From NCBI RefSeq assembly GCF_001662305.1, contig NZ_BDEP01000004.1, positions 1 to 64,000 on the forward strand: a stretch of DNA of 64,000 nt. The letters are read 5' to 3'. The notes under the pieces are model-generated. The model did no database searches. It saw only the letters and a program-made list of their open reading frames with translations, and was not told the DNA's origin. Origin of the DNA: Halomonas caseinilytica. Its GTDB lineage: Bacteria > Pseudomonadota > Gammaproteobacteria > Pseudomonadales > Halomonadaceae. Below are positions 16,589 to 26,730 of this stretch, in pieces (positions within the stretch are counted from its first letter, which is position 1; each line of letters begins with the position of its first letter). The position numbers and the translations under genes were made by a program.

Positions 16589-17527
16589 CTACCGGAAGCC
16601 GGCACGAAAGCGTCGGTATTGGCGATGGGCGCGCTCTGGCGCAGTGACCATCAGATACACCTCCTGCCCCGGCAGGCACTGTGCCAGCCGTGCACAGGCC
16701 AGTGGTGTCAGGGCACCCAGGCGCGGATAGCCGCCGATGGTCTGGCGATCGTTGAGCAGCGCGATGGGCTGGCCATCCGGCGGAACCTGTACCGCACCGA
16801 GCCCGATCCCCTCGGACACCATGCCGCCAAGTCGACAACGCAACTCCGGTCCGCGCAGGCGAACTCCCATGCGATCGGCCCGGTCATCGACCCGCCACGC
16901 CGTATTGAAGGCCCGGTACAGGCTGCGACCATCGAACTCGGCAATCTGGGCGCCCGGCAACAGGGCCAGTCTCGGAGGCTCGGCATAGTCGGGTCGCTCA
17001 TCTAGCGGCGCACGAGCACCGGCATCCGGCACGGCCGACGACGCTTCGGCTTCCAGTCTGTCGCCCGCTTCCAGCTTGTGACCGAACCCATCCAGGCCAC
17101 CGAGGCCCTCACGGGGTACGCAGGCCGTACTGCCGAGAACCGGCTCGGCAGCGAAGCCGCCGGCAATGGCCAGATAGGCACGCAGGCCATTCACCGGCTG
17201 AGCGAAGGCCAGCTGCTGTCCCGGTCGAATTCGCACACTTTCCCAGAGCGGCAAGGGATTGCCATCCAGTGCCACACCGAGGTCGGCACCGCACACCGCG
17301 ATGATGGTATCGGCCGTGCATTCGAGTTCCAGGCCCCCCATCGTCACCTCGAGGGCCGTGGTGCCCCAGGCGTTGCCGACCAGATGATTGGCCCAGGCCC
17401 AGGCGTGCAGATCGGCGGGGCCGCCCTGGGTGACGCCCAGGCGTCGTACGCCGAAACGACCGGCATCCTGCAGCAGCGCCAAGGGGCCGGCACGGCGCAC
17501 CTCGAGGCATGTCTTCCGGTCGCTCAT
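16589..17527 (-). CDS. pxpC: 5-oxoprolinase subunit C (biotin-dependent-carboxylase-like, KipA family)
   Basis: One of three subunits of the ATP-dependent prokaryotic 5-oxoprolinase, which opens pyroglutamate to glutamate. The 312 residues match the family, with typical segments GPLALLQDAGRFGVRRLGVTQGGPADLHAW at the start (read in pieces), EVTMGGLELE and RGPELRCR...EGIGLGAVQVPPDGQPI...QTIGGYPRLG. It overlaps the pxpB stop by 4 bp (ATGA), so translation is coupled. It is the last gene of pxpABC. Confidence 0.93.
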   Translation of the reverse strand: MSDRKTCLEVRRAGPLALLQDAGRFGVRRLGVTQGGPADLHAWAWANHLVGNAWGTTALEVTMGGLELECTADTIIAVCGADLGVALDGNPLPLWESVRIRPGQQLAFAQPVNGLRAYLAIAGGFAAEPVLGSTACVPREGLGGLDGFGHKLEAGDRLEAEASSAVPDAGARAPLDERPDYAEPPRLALLPGAQIAEFDGRSLYRAFNTAWRVDDRADRMGVRLRGPELRCRLGGMVSEGIGLGAVQVPPDGQPIALLNDRQTIGGYPRLGALTPLACARLAQCLPGQEVYLMVTAPERAHRQYRRFRAGFR

Positions 17528-18240
17528 TGGCTGGCCTCCACACTCCGGACATCACCGCCCAGCCGCTCGAACTCGGCGCGCGAGACGGGCACGAAGCGTA
17601 CCCGGTCGCCCACGGCCAGCAGGCTGAAGCCTTCGCGATGGCGATCGAACAACACTGCCGGTGTACGGCCGATCAGGTTCCAGCCTCCCGGCGACTCCAG
17701 CGGGTAGGCCGACGTCTGACGTTCAACGATGGCCACGCTGCCCTTGGGCACGCGACGGCGCGGCGTCTCCAGTCGTGGACAGGCGATCCGTTCGTCGACT
17801 CGCCCCATGAACGCAAACCCCGGCGCAAAGCCCAGTGCGAAGACACGATATTCAACCTGGCTGTGTCGCTCGATGACCTGCTCGACGCTCATGTCACCTC
17901 GCTCGGCCAGACGCTCGAGTTCCGGCCCCACCGAGGGGTCGTACCAGGTCGGTAACTCGCGGGGGGCGGCCTCATCGCACGTTGCGTCGGGCTGCAGATC
18001 GGCCAGCAGTTCCACGAGCCGGCGCCGGGCCTCCTCCGGGGCCATGGCCAACGGATCGAACACCACGAGCAAGGTGGTGTAGGACGGCACCAGGTCCACC
18101 AAGGCATCGCCGAAGCTCGCCTCACAGCGCCGCACCAGGGCGGTCAGCCAGGGCATGTTGGCTTCGTCGATGGCATCGAACAGCCGAATCATCCAGCCGT
18201 CCAGGCCGGCGGACTCGATTCTCGGCAGCGCGGCTGTCAT
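17524..18240 (-). CDS. pxpB: 5-oxoprolinase subunit B (KipI family)
   Basis: ATP-handling partner subunit of 5-oxoprolinase. The ATG at 18240 overlaps the pxpA stop by 4 bp (ATGA); the longer open frame upstream is antisense-type composition over pxpA. The 238-residue protein shows the conserved [33 protein letters not shown] (in pieces), [18 protein letters not shown] and [12 protein letters not shown] segments. In B. subtilis the relatives KipI/KipA act on the sporulation kinase KinA, but with PxpA present the enzyme role is the better call. Confidence 0.93.
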   Translation of the reverse strand: MTAALPRIESAGLDGWMIRLFDAIDEANMPWLTALVRRCEASFGDALVDLVPSYTTLLVVFDPLAMAPEEARRRLVELLADLQPDATCDEAAPRELPTWYDPSVGPELERLAERGDMSVEQVIERHSQVEYRVFALGFAPGFAFMGRVDERIACPRLETPRRRVPKGSVAIVERQTSAYPLESPGGWNLIGRTPAVLFDRHREGFSLLAVGDRVRFVPVSRAEFERLGGDVRSVEASQ

Positions 18241-19022
18241 GGCTGCCCGCCCTGGTTTGTGGAGCGCCCTGTCGCCCGGCCCTCCTCCGCCAGCGCTTCG
18301 CGAATGGCGGCAATGGCTGCGATGGACTCGGCATTGTCGCCATGCACGCAGAGGGTATCGGCCTGAAGCACCAGGTCGCTGCCGTCGTTGGCGATCAGCG
18401 GCTCGCCACGAGCGATGCGGCGAGCCTGGTCGACAATGACCTCGCGCTCGTGATGCACCGCACCTGGTTCGCGTCGCGACACCAGGCGCCCCTGGCCATC
18501 GTAGGCACGATCCGCGAAGGCCTCGCGCCATAGCGTCACGCCGTGCTGGCGAGCCAGCCCCCATTCGGCGCTGTTGTCGCGGGTGGCCATCACCATCAAG
18601 GGCAAGCTGGCATCGAAGGCCGCCACGGCACGCATCACGGCGGCCAGGATGTCATGGTCGCGCATCATGTCATTGTAGAGAGCACCATGGGGCTTCACGT
18701 AACCGAGTGACTGCCCCTCGGCGCGACACATGCCGGCCAGGGCACCGACCTGGTAGAGCACGAGATTTTCGATTTCGGCGGGCGAACAGGCCATGGAGCG
18801 TCGCCCGAACCCCATCAGGTCCGGATAGGCAGGATGCGCGCCCACCGTCACGCCGTGGCACCCGGCCAGGCGGACCGTCTCGCGCATCACGTCCGGGTCC
18901 GAGGCATGGAAGCCACACGCTACATTGGCCAGGTCCACATGGGCCATGACCTCACTGTCCATGCCCATGGTCCAGGCACCGAAGCTCTCGCCCATGTCGG
19001 CGTTCAGGCGCAGGATGTGCAT
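18237..19022 (-). CDS. pxpA: 5-oxoprolinase subunit A (LamB/YcsF family)
   Basis: Catalytic subunit of the 5-oxoprolinase that removes pyroglutamate, a spontaneous by-product of glutamine breakdown. The N-terminus [14 protein letters not shown] and the segments [12 protein letters not shown] and [19 protein letters not shown] are family hallmarks; VKPHGALYN follows. At 261 residues it is slightly longer than E. coli PxpA (244). It is the first gene of a tightly overlapping pxpABC operon, 82 bp downstream of the SMC-like operon on the same strand, so readthrough from that operon is possible. Confidence 0.95.
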   Translation of the reverse strand: MHILRLNADMGESFGAWTMGMDSEVMAHVDLANVACGFHASDPDVMRETVRLAGCHGVTVGAHPAYPDLMGFGRRSMACSPAEIENLVLYQVGALAGMCRAEGQSLGYVKPHGALYNDMMRDHDILAAVMRAVAAFDASLPLMVMATRDNSAEWGLARQHGVTLWREAFADRAYDGQGRLVSRREPGAVHHEREVIVDQARRIARGEPLIANDGSDLVLQADTLCVHGDNAESIAAIAAIREALAEEGRATGRSTNQGGQP

Positions 19023-19104
19023 GCTCCTCCCCTCATTTCCATCTCGATCTCGATGCCATCATCGGTCGTCCAGCCCCACTTTAACAAGCCGACCGTACGG
19101 CCCT

Positions 19105-20346
19105 TCATGCCGTGGCCAGTTGCAGGGTGACATCGTGAATCAGCCTCACGTCATTGAAGGCACTGGCCCGGGTCTCTTCCTGGCGCAGACGAAAGGCCCG
19201 CTGCTCGCTGCGCGGCAGGCCCTGGTACTCGGCGATGACCTGGAAGAGCCAGATTTCCTCACCCCATTCCAGGCCGCTTTCCTGCAAGTAAGCCAGCGCG
19301 CTGATACCAGACGAGTCGGGGTGATCGATCACCGACAGATAGAAGCTTTCCACGTCCTGCTTGAGCGCCTGCTGACGAGCCGCCACCAGGCTCTGCTCCT
19401 CGACCTCGGCAGGCCTTGCCGCGGCAACCTCCCGAGGCTTGTGCATCGGCGCCGGCAACTGGTGCAGAAGGTCGGTCAGCACCCGGGTATCCGGCTCGTG
19501 GTCCAGGGCCGGTGCGGCGGCGGCGGTCAGGGGCGTGGCCCGGTTGACCAGCTCCGGCACCTCGCTGCGACGCGCGTAGTTGCCGGGCACGAAGCTGGGA
19601 TGCTCGCGCAGGAAGGCGGCCATGCCGCTCACCAGCCGGCTGCGTGATTGCTGCTGACGAAAGCGCGCCATCAACTCGGTGAGACGGCTCTGCACCTCGC
19701 GCAGGCTGGTGTAGTGCTGGCTGAGCTGACGCTGCAACTGGCTGATCAGCAGCTTGCGCAATGCGCCATCGGTGCCGACCAACTCGATCAGTTCGTTGAA
19801 GTCGATCAGTTGCAGACCGTCCAGCAGGCGCACGATCTGCTTCTGGGCCCGGTCGTTCTCGCGGATCTTGTCGTTCAAGCGGCTGACGAAACCGAAATCG
19901 CTGTTGAGACGCTGCCAGAGGCTGTCGATGGCGTCGGCGAAGCGGCCGTTGAGGTCATCCACCGCCTGACGCAGGCGCAGCAGCTGCTGTTCCTGCCGCC
20001 AGTGTTCCCCCTGGTTCAAGGCCTCGCGATAGCTCTGCACCAGGCTGCGCAGCAGCTCCAGGGTCTCGCCCACATCGGCATTGACGTGGCGGCGGGTTTC
20101 GTCGGCCAGCATCTCGGCGATCAATTCGCGCACCCGAGGGGCGAGCTTCACGCCACCATGGTCGTCGGGGCGCCAGACGATGCGCGCGGCCAGCAAGCGA
20201 CGCAGCGCGGTTTCGCTCAGGGCCTCCAGCGGCACCTCGTCGCGGCTATAGCCCTGCATCAGGGCATCGGCATGCTTGCCGAGCAGCGCCAGCCGCTCGA
20301 CGCCGGTGGTGATCAGCCGGCTCTCCAGCTCGTGATCGTCCCTCAC
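19105..20346 (-). CDS. MukF/MksF-like subunit of an SMC-type complex
   Basis: A 413-residue cytoplasmic protein with kleisin-like build. The N-terminal part (about 1-75) looks like a winged-helix domain (LALLGKHADALMQGY...LSETALRRLLAARIVW), followed by helical coiled-coil segments (about 85-250) and an acidic C-terminal domain (about 330-413). It starts at GTG 20346, overlapping the upstream gene by 4 bp (GTGA). Size and position beside a MukE-sized gene and an SMC-like ATPase suggest the kleisin role played by MukF/MksF/JetA. I recognise it by context and architecture, not by a strong motif. Confidence 0.65.
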   Translation of the reverse strand: MRDDHELESRLITTGVERLALLGKHADALMQGYSRDEVPLEALSETALRRLLAARIVWRPDDHGGVKLAPRVRELIAEMLADETRRHVNADVGETLELLRSLVQSYREALNQGEHWRQEQQLLRLRQAVDDLNGRFADAIDSLWQRLNSDFGFVSRLNDKIRENDRAQKQIVRLLDGLQLIDFNELIELVGTDGALRKLLISQLQRQLSQHYTSLREVQSRLTELMARFRQQQSRSRLVSGMAAFLREHPSFVPGNYARRSEVPELVNRATPLTAAAAPALDHEPDTRVLTDLLHQLPAPMHKPREVAAARPAEVEEQSLVAARQQALKQDVESFYLSVIDHPDSSGISALAYLQESGLEWGEEIWLFQVIAEYQGLPRSEQRAFRLRQEETRASAFNDVRLIHDVTLQLATA

Positions 20347-20969
20347 AGCAGACTCTCCTGCGCCCTTGGCATCTCGTCGTCGACAGGGAGATTCTCTTCG
20401 TCGCGGATGAACCGCACCAGATCGATGAGGTAGTCGATCTTGCCGGTGACCAGGTAGACCTGGCGATCGGCATGGGGCTGAAGCAGATAGCCGTGTTCCT
20501 TGAGTCGCTTGAAGACCTGCTTCATCTGAGCATCGAGCTGCTCGCTCTGGGAGCCGAAAAAACTGTCGCCGGCGAGCCGCTCGAGATGCTCGCGCAGGCT
20601 CTGGTTGTCTTCACAGCGAGCGCTCAGCTCGGCCGGCTTGAGCACATCGCCGGGGGCGATCAGGGCATCGTGGCCCAGCGCTTCCTGCATCAACTGGAGC
20701 CATTCCAGCATCGGCATCAGGCTGTTCAGGGTATCGCTCAGCTGCCGGGATAGCTGCTCGCGCGCCTCGTAGTTGAGCTGTCGCCAGGCCAGGAAGTAGA
20801 CGCTGCCCTCGGTATTGGTGGCCAGCCGGCGATTGAGCGGGCGCAGGTAGGTGTCGATCTGTTCGCGCACCTCCTGGTCTTCGAGACGGCGGAAAGCCCT
20901 GTCATCGCTGACCGCGCAGATGAACTCGCCGGCCAGCAGGCGTTCCAGCAGCGGACCATGCTCGATCAT
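20343..20969 (-). CDS. MukE/MksE-like subunit of an SMC-type complex
   Basis: A 208-residue protein whose N-terminal part (FICAVSDDRAFRRL...REQIDTYLRPLNRRLATN) and C-terminal part (QVFKRLKEHGYLLQPHADRQVYLVTGKIDYLIDLVRF) look like paired winged-helix domains, as in MukE/MksE/JetB. In those complexes this subunit dimerises and bridges kleisin and DNA. It overlaps both neighbours by 4 bp: ATGA with the ATPase gene and GTGA with the MukF-like gene, so the three proteins should be made in fixed proportion. The assignment rests on size, fold impression and context. Confidence 0.65.
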   Translation of the reverse strand: MIEHGPLLERLLAGEFICAVSDDRAFRRLEDQEVREQIDTYLRPLNRRLATNTEGSVYFLAWRQLNYEAREQLSRQLSDTLNSLMPMLEWLQLMQEALGHDALIAPGDVLKPAELSARCEDNQSLREHLERLAGDSFFGSQSEQLDAQMKQVFKRLKEHGYLLQPHADRQVYLVTGKIDYLIDLVRFIRDEENLPVDDEMPRAQESLL

Positions 20970-23900
20970 GACGGGACCTCCTCATTGGCAGGCTCGGTGG
21001 TGCGTGCTTGCAGGCGCTCGGCCAGACGGCTCAGGCGCGGCTCGATGCGCTTCAGCCGGCGCCGGTGCGGCTGGGTGGCGTCGCGGTCGATAAGGTAGCG
21101 GTTGTGGAACAGCAGCAGAACGTCGGATTCCGGGTTGGGAAAGGCGCCCACGATATGAATGCGATTACTGTCGCAGGCGTCGAACAGGGTCTCGACGTTG
21201 TGGTAAGCCAGGGTGCCGATCTCGTCGATGGGCCAGTGAATGGCGATCTCCGAAGGTCCGCGCAGCAGCCGCGTGAAGGCCAGCAGGAACTTGCACAGGA
21301 TCAGGTAGGCCATGCCATGACTCGAAGACTCGAGTAACTGGCGATCGTTCTTGATCACCAGATCCGTGCCGCCCTCGTTCAGATGCAGCTCGAGCCGCAG
21401 CAGGCTCTCGAAGCTGTACTGCTGGTCGTGGCGCAGCAGGTCCACCACGTCGCCCAGGGCATCCAGGTAATCGTCGCTGGGCAGTGTCTGGGTGGAATGC
21501 TCCCAGTCGCGGTACAACTGGGCGAAACGCTTGAGCGGCTCCCAGAAGCCCAGCTCGTCGATGGTCGACTGGATGCGTACCTCGGCCTTGCCGATGCCGT
21601 CGAGGCGCAGGTCGTCGGCGACTTCCTCCGATAGCCGCCGGCTCTGGGCGCTGATGCGGCGATTGAGGTCGCGAAAGACGGTAAAGAACTTGTCTAGGTC
21701 CGCCCCCAGGTTGCGCCCCTGCTGGATCAATTGCTGCTGCTGGTCCTCGAGCAGCTGGAGCATGCCACGCAACAGCGGCAACTGGCGACGCGGGCTGACG
21801 CCCTGCTCCGCACCGTCGCCGCCGAGCTTGGCCCGCTCGGCGTCCAGGGTCTCGACGAATCCCTGACTGGCGCCCTTGATCAGATCCGCTTCGACCTGCT
21901 CGCACCCTTTGCGCAGCGTCTCCAGCTCCCGGCCACGCTGGCTCAGTGCCTGACGGGTGCGTTCGATGCGCTCATGCACATCACCGGGCGCCTCGTTGAT
22001 CGGCTGGTTGGCAACGCTCAGGCCAAGCCCCTCGACCTGGCTCAGCAATGGCTTGAGGGCATCGATGATCTCTTGTTCGCCATCGCGACGGGCTTTCAAG
22101 GCCTTGACGGCGTCCTGGTGCGCGACCTTGGCGGCCTGGAAATCGCTGCGGCACTGTTCGCGCTGGTGCTCGGCGGCTTGCTTGTCGCGCGTCAGGGTCG
22201 TTTCCCGGTCGACCAGTTGCGGCTTGCGCTCGCCCCATTCGACGCGCATGAAGCGACTGTAGGCGTCGAGCTCTTCGCGACGCCCCTCGGTGACACGAAT
22301 GCGCTCTTCCAGTTCGGCAATGCGCCCGCGAGTGGACCTCAGTCTTTCCGGGTCGACACCCTGCTCCTGCAACTCCTGATCGAAGGCGGCTTCCAGTTCC
22401 TTGCGCTGACGCTGGTGCTCGGCCTTGAGCTCCTCGAGTTGCTGCTTGTGCTGGTCGATCCGCGCGTCGAAGCTCGCCAGCCGGGCCTGCCCGTCGGCCT
22501 TCAGTTCCAGTAGCTGCGCCTGGTGGGTATCGTCGAGCGTGCCGAGGGCTTCACGCTTTTCAGCGCGCAGGGCCTGGTCGGCGGCCTGCTGGTCGGCCAA
22601 TGCCTGTTCGGCGTCACGCCGGCGCGCTTTCTGCTGCTGGGCATGACGCTCCTGGAGCTGATGCCGGGCATCCATGGCATATTCGACCTCGTCGTCGGCC
22701 CGCTTCAGGGCAAGCCGTGCCTGGCCAAGCGTTTCCTCGACGCCCTGAACGCGCTCGTGGCAAACCTTCAGTTGCTTCTCGGCAGCCTGGAGGTCGGCCT
22801 CGGCACGGGCCTGCTCGATCTCGGCGGCTTCGATGGCCTCATTGAGACTCGCCTCGTCGCGTGCGTGATCGGGCAGTTCGATGGCGGCAAGGTCGAGCGC
22901 CACACCGAATAGACCATCGTGCTCGGTTTCCGTCAGCCGAGGCGAAAGATCGCGGCGCTCGAGCAGCTCGGGCGCGATAATCTTGCCCAACCGATGCTCC
23001 CAGCCCGGACGGTGGTAACGCATGAAGTGACGCAGGCTGCCCTCGGCCGGGTCGCGCTGACGCTGGAGCTCCTGCCAACGCTGTTGCGCTCGATTGAGCT
23101 GCTGCCTGGCGCTTTCCCGTTCCTGTTCGGCCGCTTCGCGCTCGCGACGCAAGGTCTCGTGCTCGCGACGCAGGCCTTCGACGCGGCCGGCCGCACCATT
23201 GCGATCGCTCTGTGCCTGATCGACCCTGGCCTGGGCCAGCTCGCTTTCCTGGGCCTCCTCGGGCGACTGGCCGGTCGAGGCGAGTTGGGCCTTGAGGTCG
23301 GCCAGGCGCTCGATGCCCTGCTCGAGTCGTGTCTGATAGGCGGCCTCCAGCTCGGCTCGCTGGGTGTGGTACTGGGCTTCCAGCTCGCGTTCGGACGCCC
23401 ACTGCCGCTCCTGGCAGGCGGCCTTCTCGTCGCCCAGCTCATCGATGAGCGCCTGGATCTCGTCGGTACACCGTGACAGGTGGTCGGAAAGCTCGCGCAA
23501 CCGCCCATCCAGCCGGGATTGATTCGCCTGGGCGGCGTCCTGCATCAAGGCCAGGTGCTGCTGCAATTGCTGGACCTGTTCGCGCCACTGAGGCAGCTCG
23601 GCCAGGTCCCGCTCCAGGGCGGGCATGTCGGCCTCAGCGTATTGCTCGTACTGCTGTTGCAGGTCGTTCAGGCTGCGCTGGGTGCGATCCAGTTCGCTGG
23701 CAAGCTCGCTGATGCGGTCGTTGAACGCATCACGCGCTTGCTCGTACTCGTGCTCGCGGGCCTGAAAGGCTTCCTGCCGGGTGTTGAGCTCGGCCTCGGC
23801 GTCGGCCAGCACGCGCTCGGCACGATGACGGTCGGCGTCCAGCTGGGGACCGAGTTGCCACAATGTCGACTCTAGGTCGGCAATGCCTCGATCCACGTCC

Positions 23901-24664
23901 TCCAGGCGAGCCAATGACTGCTGAAGCGGCTCCAGGCGCATCGACTGGCGCATCTGGGCGATCCACTCGCGAGCCTTGGTGTTGCGGATCCGGGTCACCG
24001 GCAGTTCGACGCCGTCTTCCTCGAAGATCGCCGCCAGCATGGTCTTGAGGGTGTCCATCTTGCCCTCCTTGGCATGCACCGCCGAGATCAGCTTTTCCAT
24101 GTGACGGATGCGCCGCTCGGGCTTGACCAGGCTGAACTGGGCGGCGATCTGGCGAAGTTTCAGGGCCTCACGACGGTTGCCCTGCTGCTGGGTGAAGTCG
24201 TTCTGGATCACCGAGCGGTATTCGGAGGTCGCGCCGAGCTTGGACGAGACGTTGACGCCGGCACGGCGCAGCCCGCTCACCCAGTCAGCATAATCCAGTG
24301 CCACGACGCCCTCGCCACTTTCCACCAGATAGTCTTCGGGCTGATAGGGCGCGCCGACGAAGCGGTACTCCAGACCGCCTTCCTTCTTGCGCGTGAGCAC
24401 CGCCTGGCAGACGTTGCCGGCCTCGCGCCGATATTCGTAGATCAGATAGCTGTTGCGATGCGGCAGATAGAAGGCATCGAACTTCATTCGCGTCTTCGGC
24501 ACGACCTTGTTGGGCAGCTCGCCGTAGAAGACCGGCACCAGGCGCTGCAGGGTGGTCTTGCCGGAGGCATTGGTGCCGCAGATATTGGTGTGGCCATCGA
24601 CATCCAGTTCGACGACGCCGTCCAGGTGACCGTGAATCATCACGATTCGTAACAGGTGGGCCAT
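20966..24664 (-). CDS. SMC-like ATPase (MksB/DUF3584-type), 1232 aa
   Basis: Large chromosome-structure-type ATPase. Walker A GTNASGKTT is at 30-38; two long coiled coils (about 270-515 and 600-900) flank a globular hinge-like segment (about 525-590: HFMRYHRPGWEHRLGKII...RRDLSPRL). The signature-like SSSHGM is at 1113-1118 and Walker B IHWPIDEIG has its Asp-Glu at 1147-1148. Head motifs at both ends around a hinge are the SMC layout. It is shorter than MukB (1486), and no ScpA/ScpB genes are nearby, so it is not the canonical Smc. The two downstream genes overlap it. Condensation, plasmid exclusion or repair are all possible roles; none is proven by sequence. Confidence 0.82.
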   Translation of the reverse strand: MAHLLRIVMIHGHLDGVVELDVDGHTNICGTNASGKTTLQRLVPVFYGELPNKVVPKTRMKFDAFYLPHRNSYLIYEYRREAGNVCQAVLTRKKEGGLEYRFVGAPYQPEDYLVESGEGVVALDYADWVSGLRRAGVNVSSKLGATSEYRSVIQNDFTQQQGNRREALKLRQIAAQFSLVKPERRIRHMEKLISAVHAKEGKMDTLKTMLAAIFEEDGVELPVTRIRNTKAREWIAQMRQSMRLEPLQQSLARLEDVDRGIADLESTLWQLGPQLDADRHRAERVLADAEAELNTRQEAFQAREHEYEQARDAFNDRISELASELDRTQRSLNDLQQQYEQYAEADMPALERDLAELPQWREQVQQLQQHLALMQDAAQANQSRLDGRLRELSDHLSRCTDEIQALIDELGDEKAACQERQWASERELEAQYHTQRAELEAAYQTRLEQGIERLADLKAQLASTGQSPEEAQESELAQARVDQAQSDRNGAAGRVEGLRREHETLRREREAAEQERESARQQLNRAQQRWQELQRQRDPAEGSLRHFMRYHRPGWEHRLGKIIAPELLERRDLSPRLTETEHDGLFGVALDLAAIELPDHARDEASLNEAIEAAEIEQARAEADLQAAEKQLKVCHERVQGVEETLGQARLALKRADDEVEYAMDARHQLQERHAQQQKARRRDAEQALADQQAADQALRAEKREALGTLDDTHQAQLLELKADGQARLASFDARIDQHKQQLEELKAEHQRQRKELEAAFDQELQEQGVDPERLRSTRGRIAELEERIRVTEGRREELDAYSRFMRVEWGERKPQLVDRETTLTRDKQAAEHQREQCRSDFQAAKVAHQDAVKALKARRDGEQEIIDALKPLLSQVEGLGLSVANQPINEAPGDVHERIERTRQALSQRGRELETLRKGCEQVEADLIKGASQGFVETLDAERAKLGGDGAEQGVSPRRQLPLLRGMLQLLEDQQQQLIQQGRNLGADLDKFFTVFRDLNRRISAQSRRLSEEVADDLRLDGIGKAEVRIQSTIDELGFWEPLKRFAQLYRDWEHSTQTLPSDDYLDALGDVVDLLRHDQQYSFESLLRLELHLNEGGTDLVIKNDRQLLESSSHGMAYLILCKFLLAFTRLLRGPSEIAIHWPIDEIGTLAYHNVETLFDACDSNRIHIVGAFPNPESDVLLLFHNRYLIDRDATQPHRRRLKRIEPRLSRLAERLQARTTEPANEEVPS

Positions 24665-24873
24665 GCCGCGTCCTTGATCAGTGCAAACAATCGAGCATTG
24701 CCTTCGCTATCGAGCCGTCGCTGTCGGTGTGGCGCCATGTCTCGGCCCCATCGCAGCGTCAAACCCGAGGTGAAGCGTCGGGGAGCGAAGGAAACGGTAG
24801 ACCACTATCTTGCCAGACTGCGCAGCCAAGCTCATTCATGACCGAGGTTGTGAGCAGGCCAGGGCCACGACGC

Positions 24874-26718
24874 TCAGTCGTTGTTCGACTGCATCGCCGC
24901 CATGGCGGCACGTGGGTCGCGGGGGTAGAAGCGTTCGGGCTGGCGCGCCACGTGGGGGAAGAAACGGGTGTCCTTGTAGGGCATCTTCATGAAGCCCGAG
25001 ACGCCGAGCCCCTCGATCAGCCCGACCGCGTCGAGAATATCGTCGAGCCGCCGGCGGAATTCCGCCTCCCGGGAGGGATCGAGCAGCCGATAGTGACTAT
25101 GGATCTTGAGGTGCTCGGGCAAGGCTTCGAAGATGATCATCCCGGTATGATGGATCTCGTTCAGCGCCTCAAGCGAGGTGATGATGGCCTCCGGCAGCAC
25201 CAGGAACTCGTCCGGGTCCGGCCCATCCTCGAAATAGCTGTGCAACCGGGAGCGGTCCTCCAGCTCAGGGACGGCGCTGACCTCGTAGTCGAGCCGCAGG
25301 CCCGGGGGAATCACGAAGGGACGATCCGGCCCCTCGCGCTCCAGATGGAGAGTATCGCGGGCATTGAACAAACAGCTCTTGAAGATGCCTCGGCGGTGAA
25401 TGGCCCGGGCCAGGCTGACCATGTTGTTGACGGCGGCGACGAAGGCCGGCTTGAGGGAAGGATCGTGCAGGTTGAGCGAGGTGTCGATATAGACACCTTC
25501 GGCCTCCCAGCGAACCGCCAGCCCGCCCACGACCGGATAGTTGCCCAGCCGACTCACCGCCGCCAGGAAGGCCTTCTCGGTATCGCCCATGCCCTGCATG
25601 AAGTTCTTGTAGTAGCGATCGAGCTGAACGTCGTTGACATCGCTGAGCGTCTCGCGCCCGCCCTCCTCACGCAGGAAGGACTTGCGCGAGCTGTAGACCA
25701 CAGTGTCGATCTCGCGACCGGCGGCACGGCTCCACACCGGCACCAGGGGCGTTTCCGGTGGCTCCGGCAGGTCGAGCATGACCAGCCTGGCCAGGCGCGG
25801 CATCTCGCGGGTGAAGTGGTCTCCCGCCCGGCGGCGCACGTCGGGGTCCGGGTCCAGCATGCCGTCGAGCATGCGGGCGAATTCCCGAGGCAACCCCAGC
25901 GAGGTAGCCGGAATGGCCCGGTGGCCAAACCGGCAGGACTGGGCCGAGGCCAGCGCGTATAGCGTGCCGGCCGCGCCCTGTTCGTCGAAACGTGGCGACG
26001 ACAGGGCGCCGTTCAGTTGCTCCTCGCCGATGAAGTAGACATCGCCCAGTCGGGCGTTGGTCTGCTGCAGGTTGTCCGACATCAACTCCATGACGTTGGC
26101 GGCGACGAACTGCTGATTGGCATCGAGCTGGGCGAATACCGAGGAGCCCCAATCGATCAGGGCGATCGTCTCGGCCTGCTCGTCGAAGACCAGGTTGGAG
26201 GGCTTGATGTCACCGTGCACTACCGGACGGCCGGCCGGGCCGGACTCGCGGCGCAGAGCCCGCAGGATGCCGGCGAGCTGATCGGCAATGCGCACGATCA
26301 ACCGGGGCGGCAGGCGACCTTCGCGCAGCGAGAATTCCTCCAGGTTGATGCCCGGGGCACGCTGCATCACCAGGATCGACTGATTGCGCACCCGCTGGAA
26401 GACGATCAGCTTGGGAATGCGGGGATGGGCCACCTGCTCCAGCATGAAGGCCTCTTCCTCGAGGCGATCCTGGATGCGCTGGGGCAGATTGACCCGCGTG
26501 AACTTGAAGACGTACTCCTCGCCAAGCGCGGTGACGCCGGCGAACACGAAGCCATAGGCGCCCTTGCCGATCAGTTCGATATCCCGATAGCCGAGCTGCT
26601 CGAGCTGCGCCTGGCACAGCGCCACCCATTCGCGCAGCTTGCGCGCATCGTGGTGGCTGAGCAGATAGACCGACTGGTCCTCCGGAATGTAGAACTGCTG
26701 CAATGGCGCCTGGCTCAT
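24874..26718 (-). CDS. Serine/threonine protein kinase-like protein
   Basis: A 614-residue soluble protein. The N-terminal kinase domain (about 45-320) is complete: glycine loop GKGAYGFVF (51-59), Lys72 in VFKF, alpha-C Glu near 88, catalytic loop HGDIKPSN (168-175; Asp170, Lys172, Asn175) and DWG (189-191) in place of DFG. The last 290 residues are unrecognised, with no membrane segment or repeat. The ATG lies 12 bp after the E2 stop of the branched-chain dehydrogenase operon, so it is probably co-transcribed and may phosphorylate that complex or another target. The 209-bp gap to the SMC operon downstream holds no gene. Confidence 0.85.
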   Translation of the reverse strand: MSQAPLQQFYIPEDQSVYLLSHHDARKLREWVALCQAQLEQLGYRDIELIGKGAYGFVFAGVTALGEEYVFKFTRVNLPQRIQDRLEEEAFMLEQVAHPRIPKLIVFQRVRNQSILVMQRAPGINLEEFSLREGRLPPRLIVRIADQLAGILRALRRESGPAGRPVVHGDIKPSNLVFDEQAETIALIDWGSSVFAQLDANQQFVAANVMELMSDNLQQTNARLGDVYFIGEEQLNGALSSPRFDEQGAAGTLYALASAQSCRFGHRAIPATSLGLPREFARMLDGMLDPDPDVRRRAGDHFTREMPRLARLVMLDLPEPPETPLVPVWSRAAGREIDTVVYSSRKSFLREEGGRETLSDVNDVQLDRYYKNFMQGMGDTEKAFLAAVSRLGNYPVVGGLAVRWEAEGVYIDTSLNLHDPSLKPAFVAAVNNMVSLARAIHRRGIFKSCLFNARDTLHLEREGPDRPFVIPPGLRLDYEVSAVPELEDRSRLHSYFEDGPDPDEFLVLPEAIITSLEALNEIHHTGMIIFEALPEHLKIHSHYRLLDPSREAEFRRRLDDILDAVGLIEGLGVSGFMKMPYKDTRFFPHVARQPERFYPRDPRAAMAAMQSNND

Positions 26719-26730
26719 GACGGCACCTAA

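Noticed and set aside
19105..24664. Wadjet (JetABCD) plasmid-defence system
   Set aside because: No JetD-type TOPRIM gene on either side; neighbours are pxpABC and a kinase. The complex is described as MksBEF-like instead.
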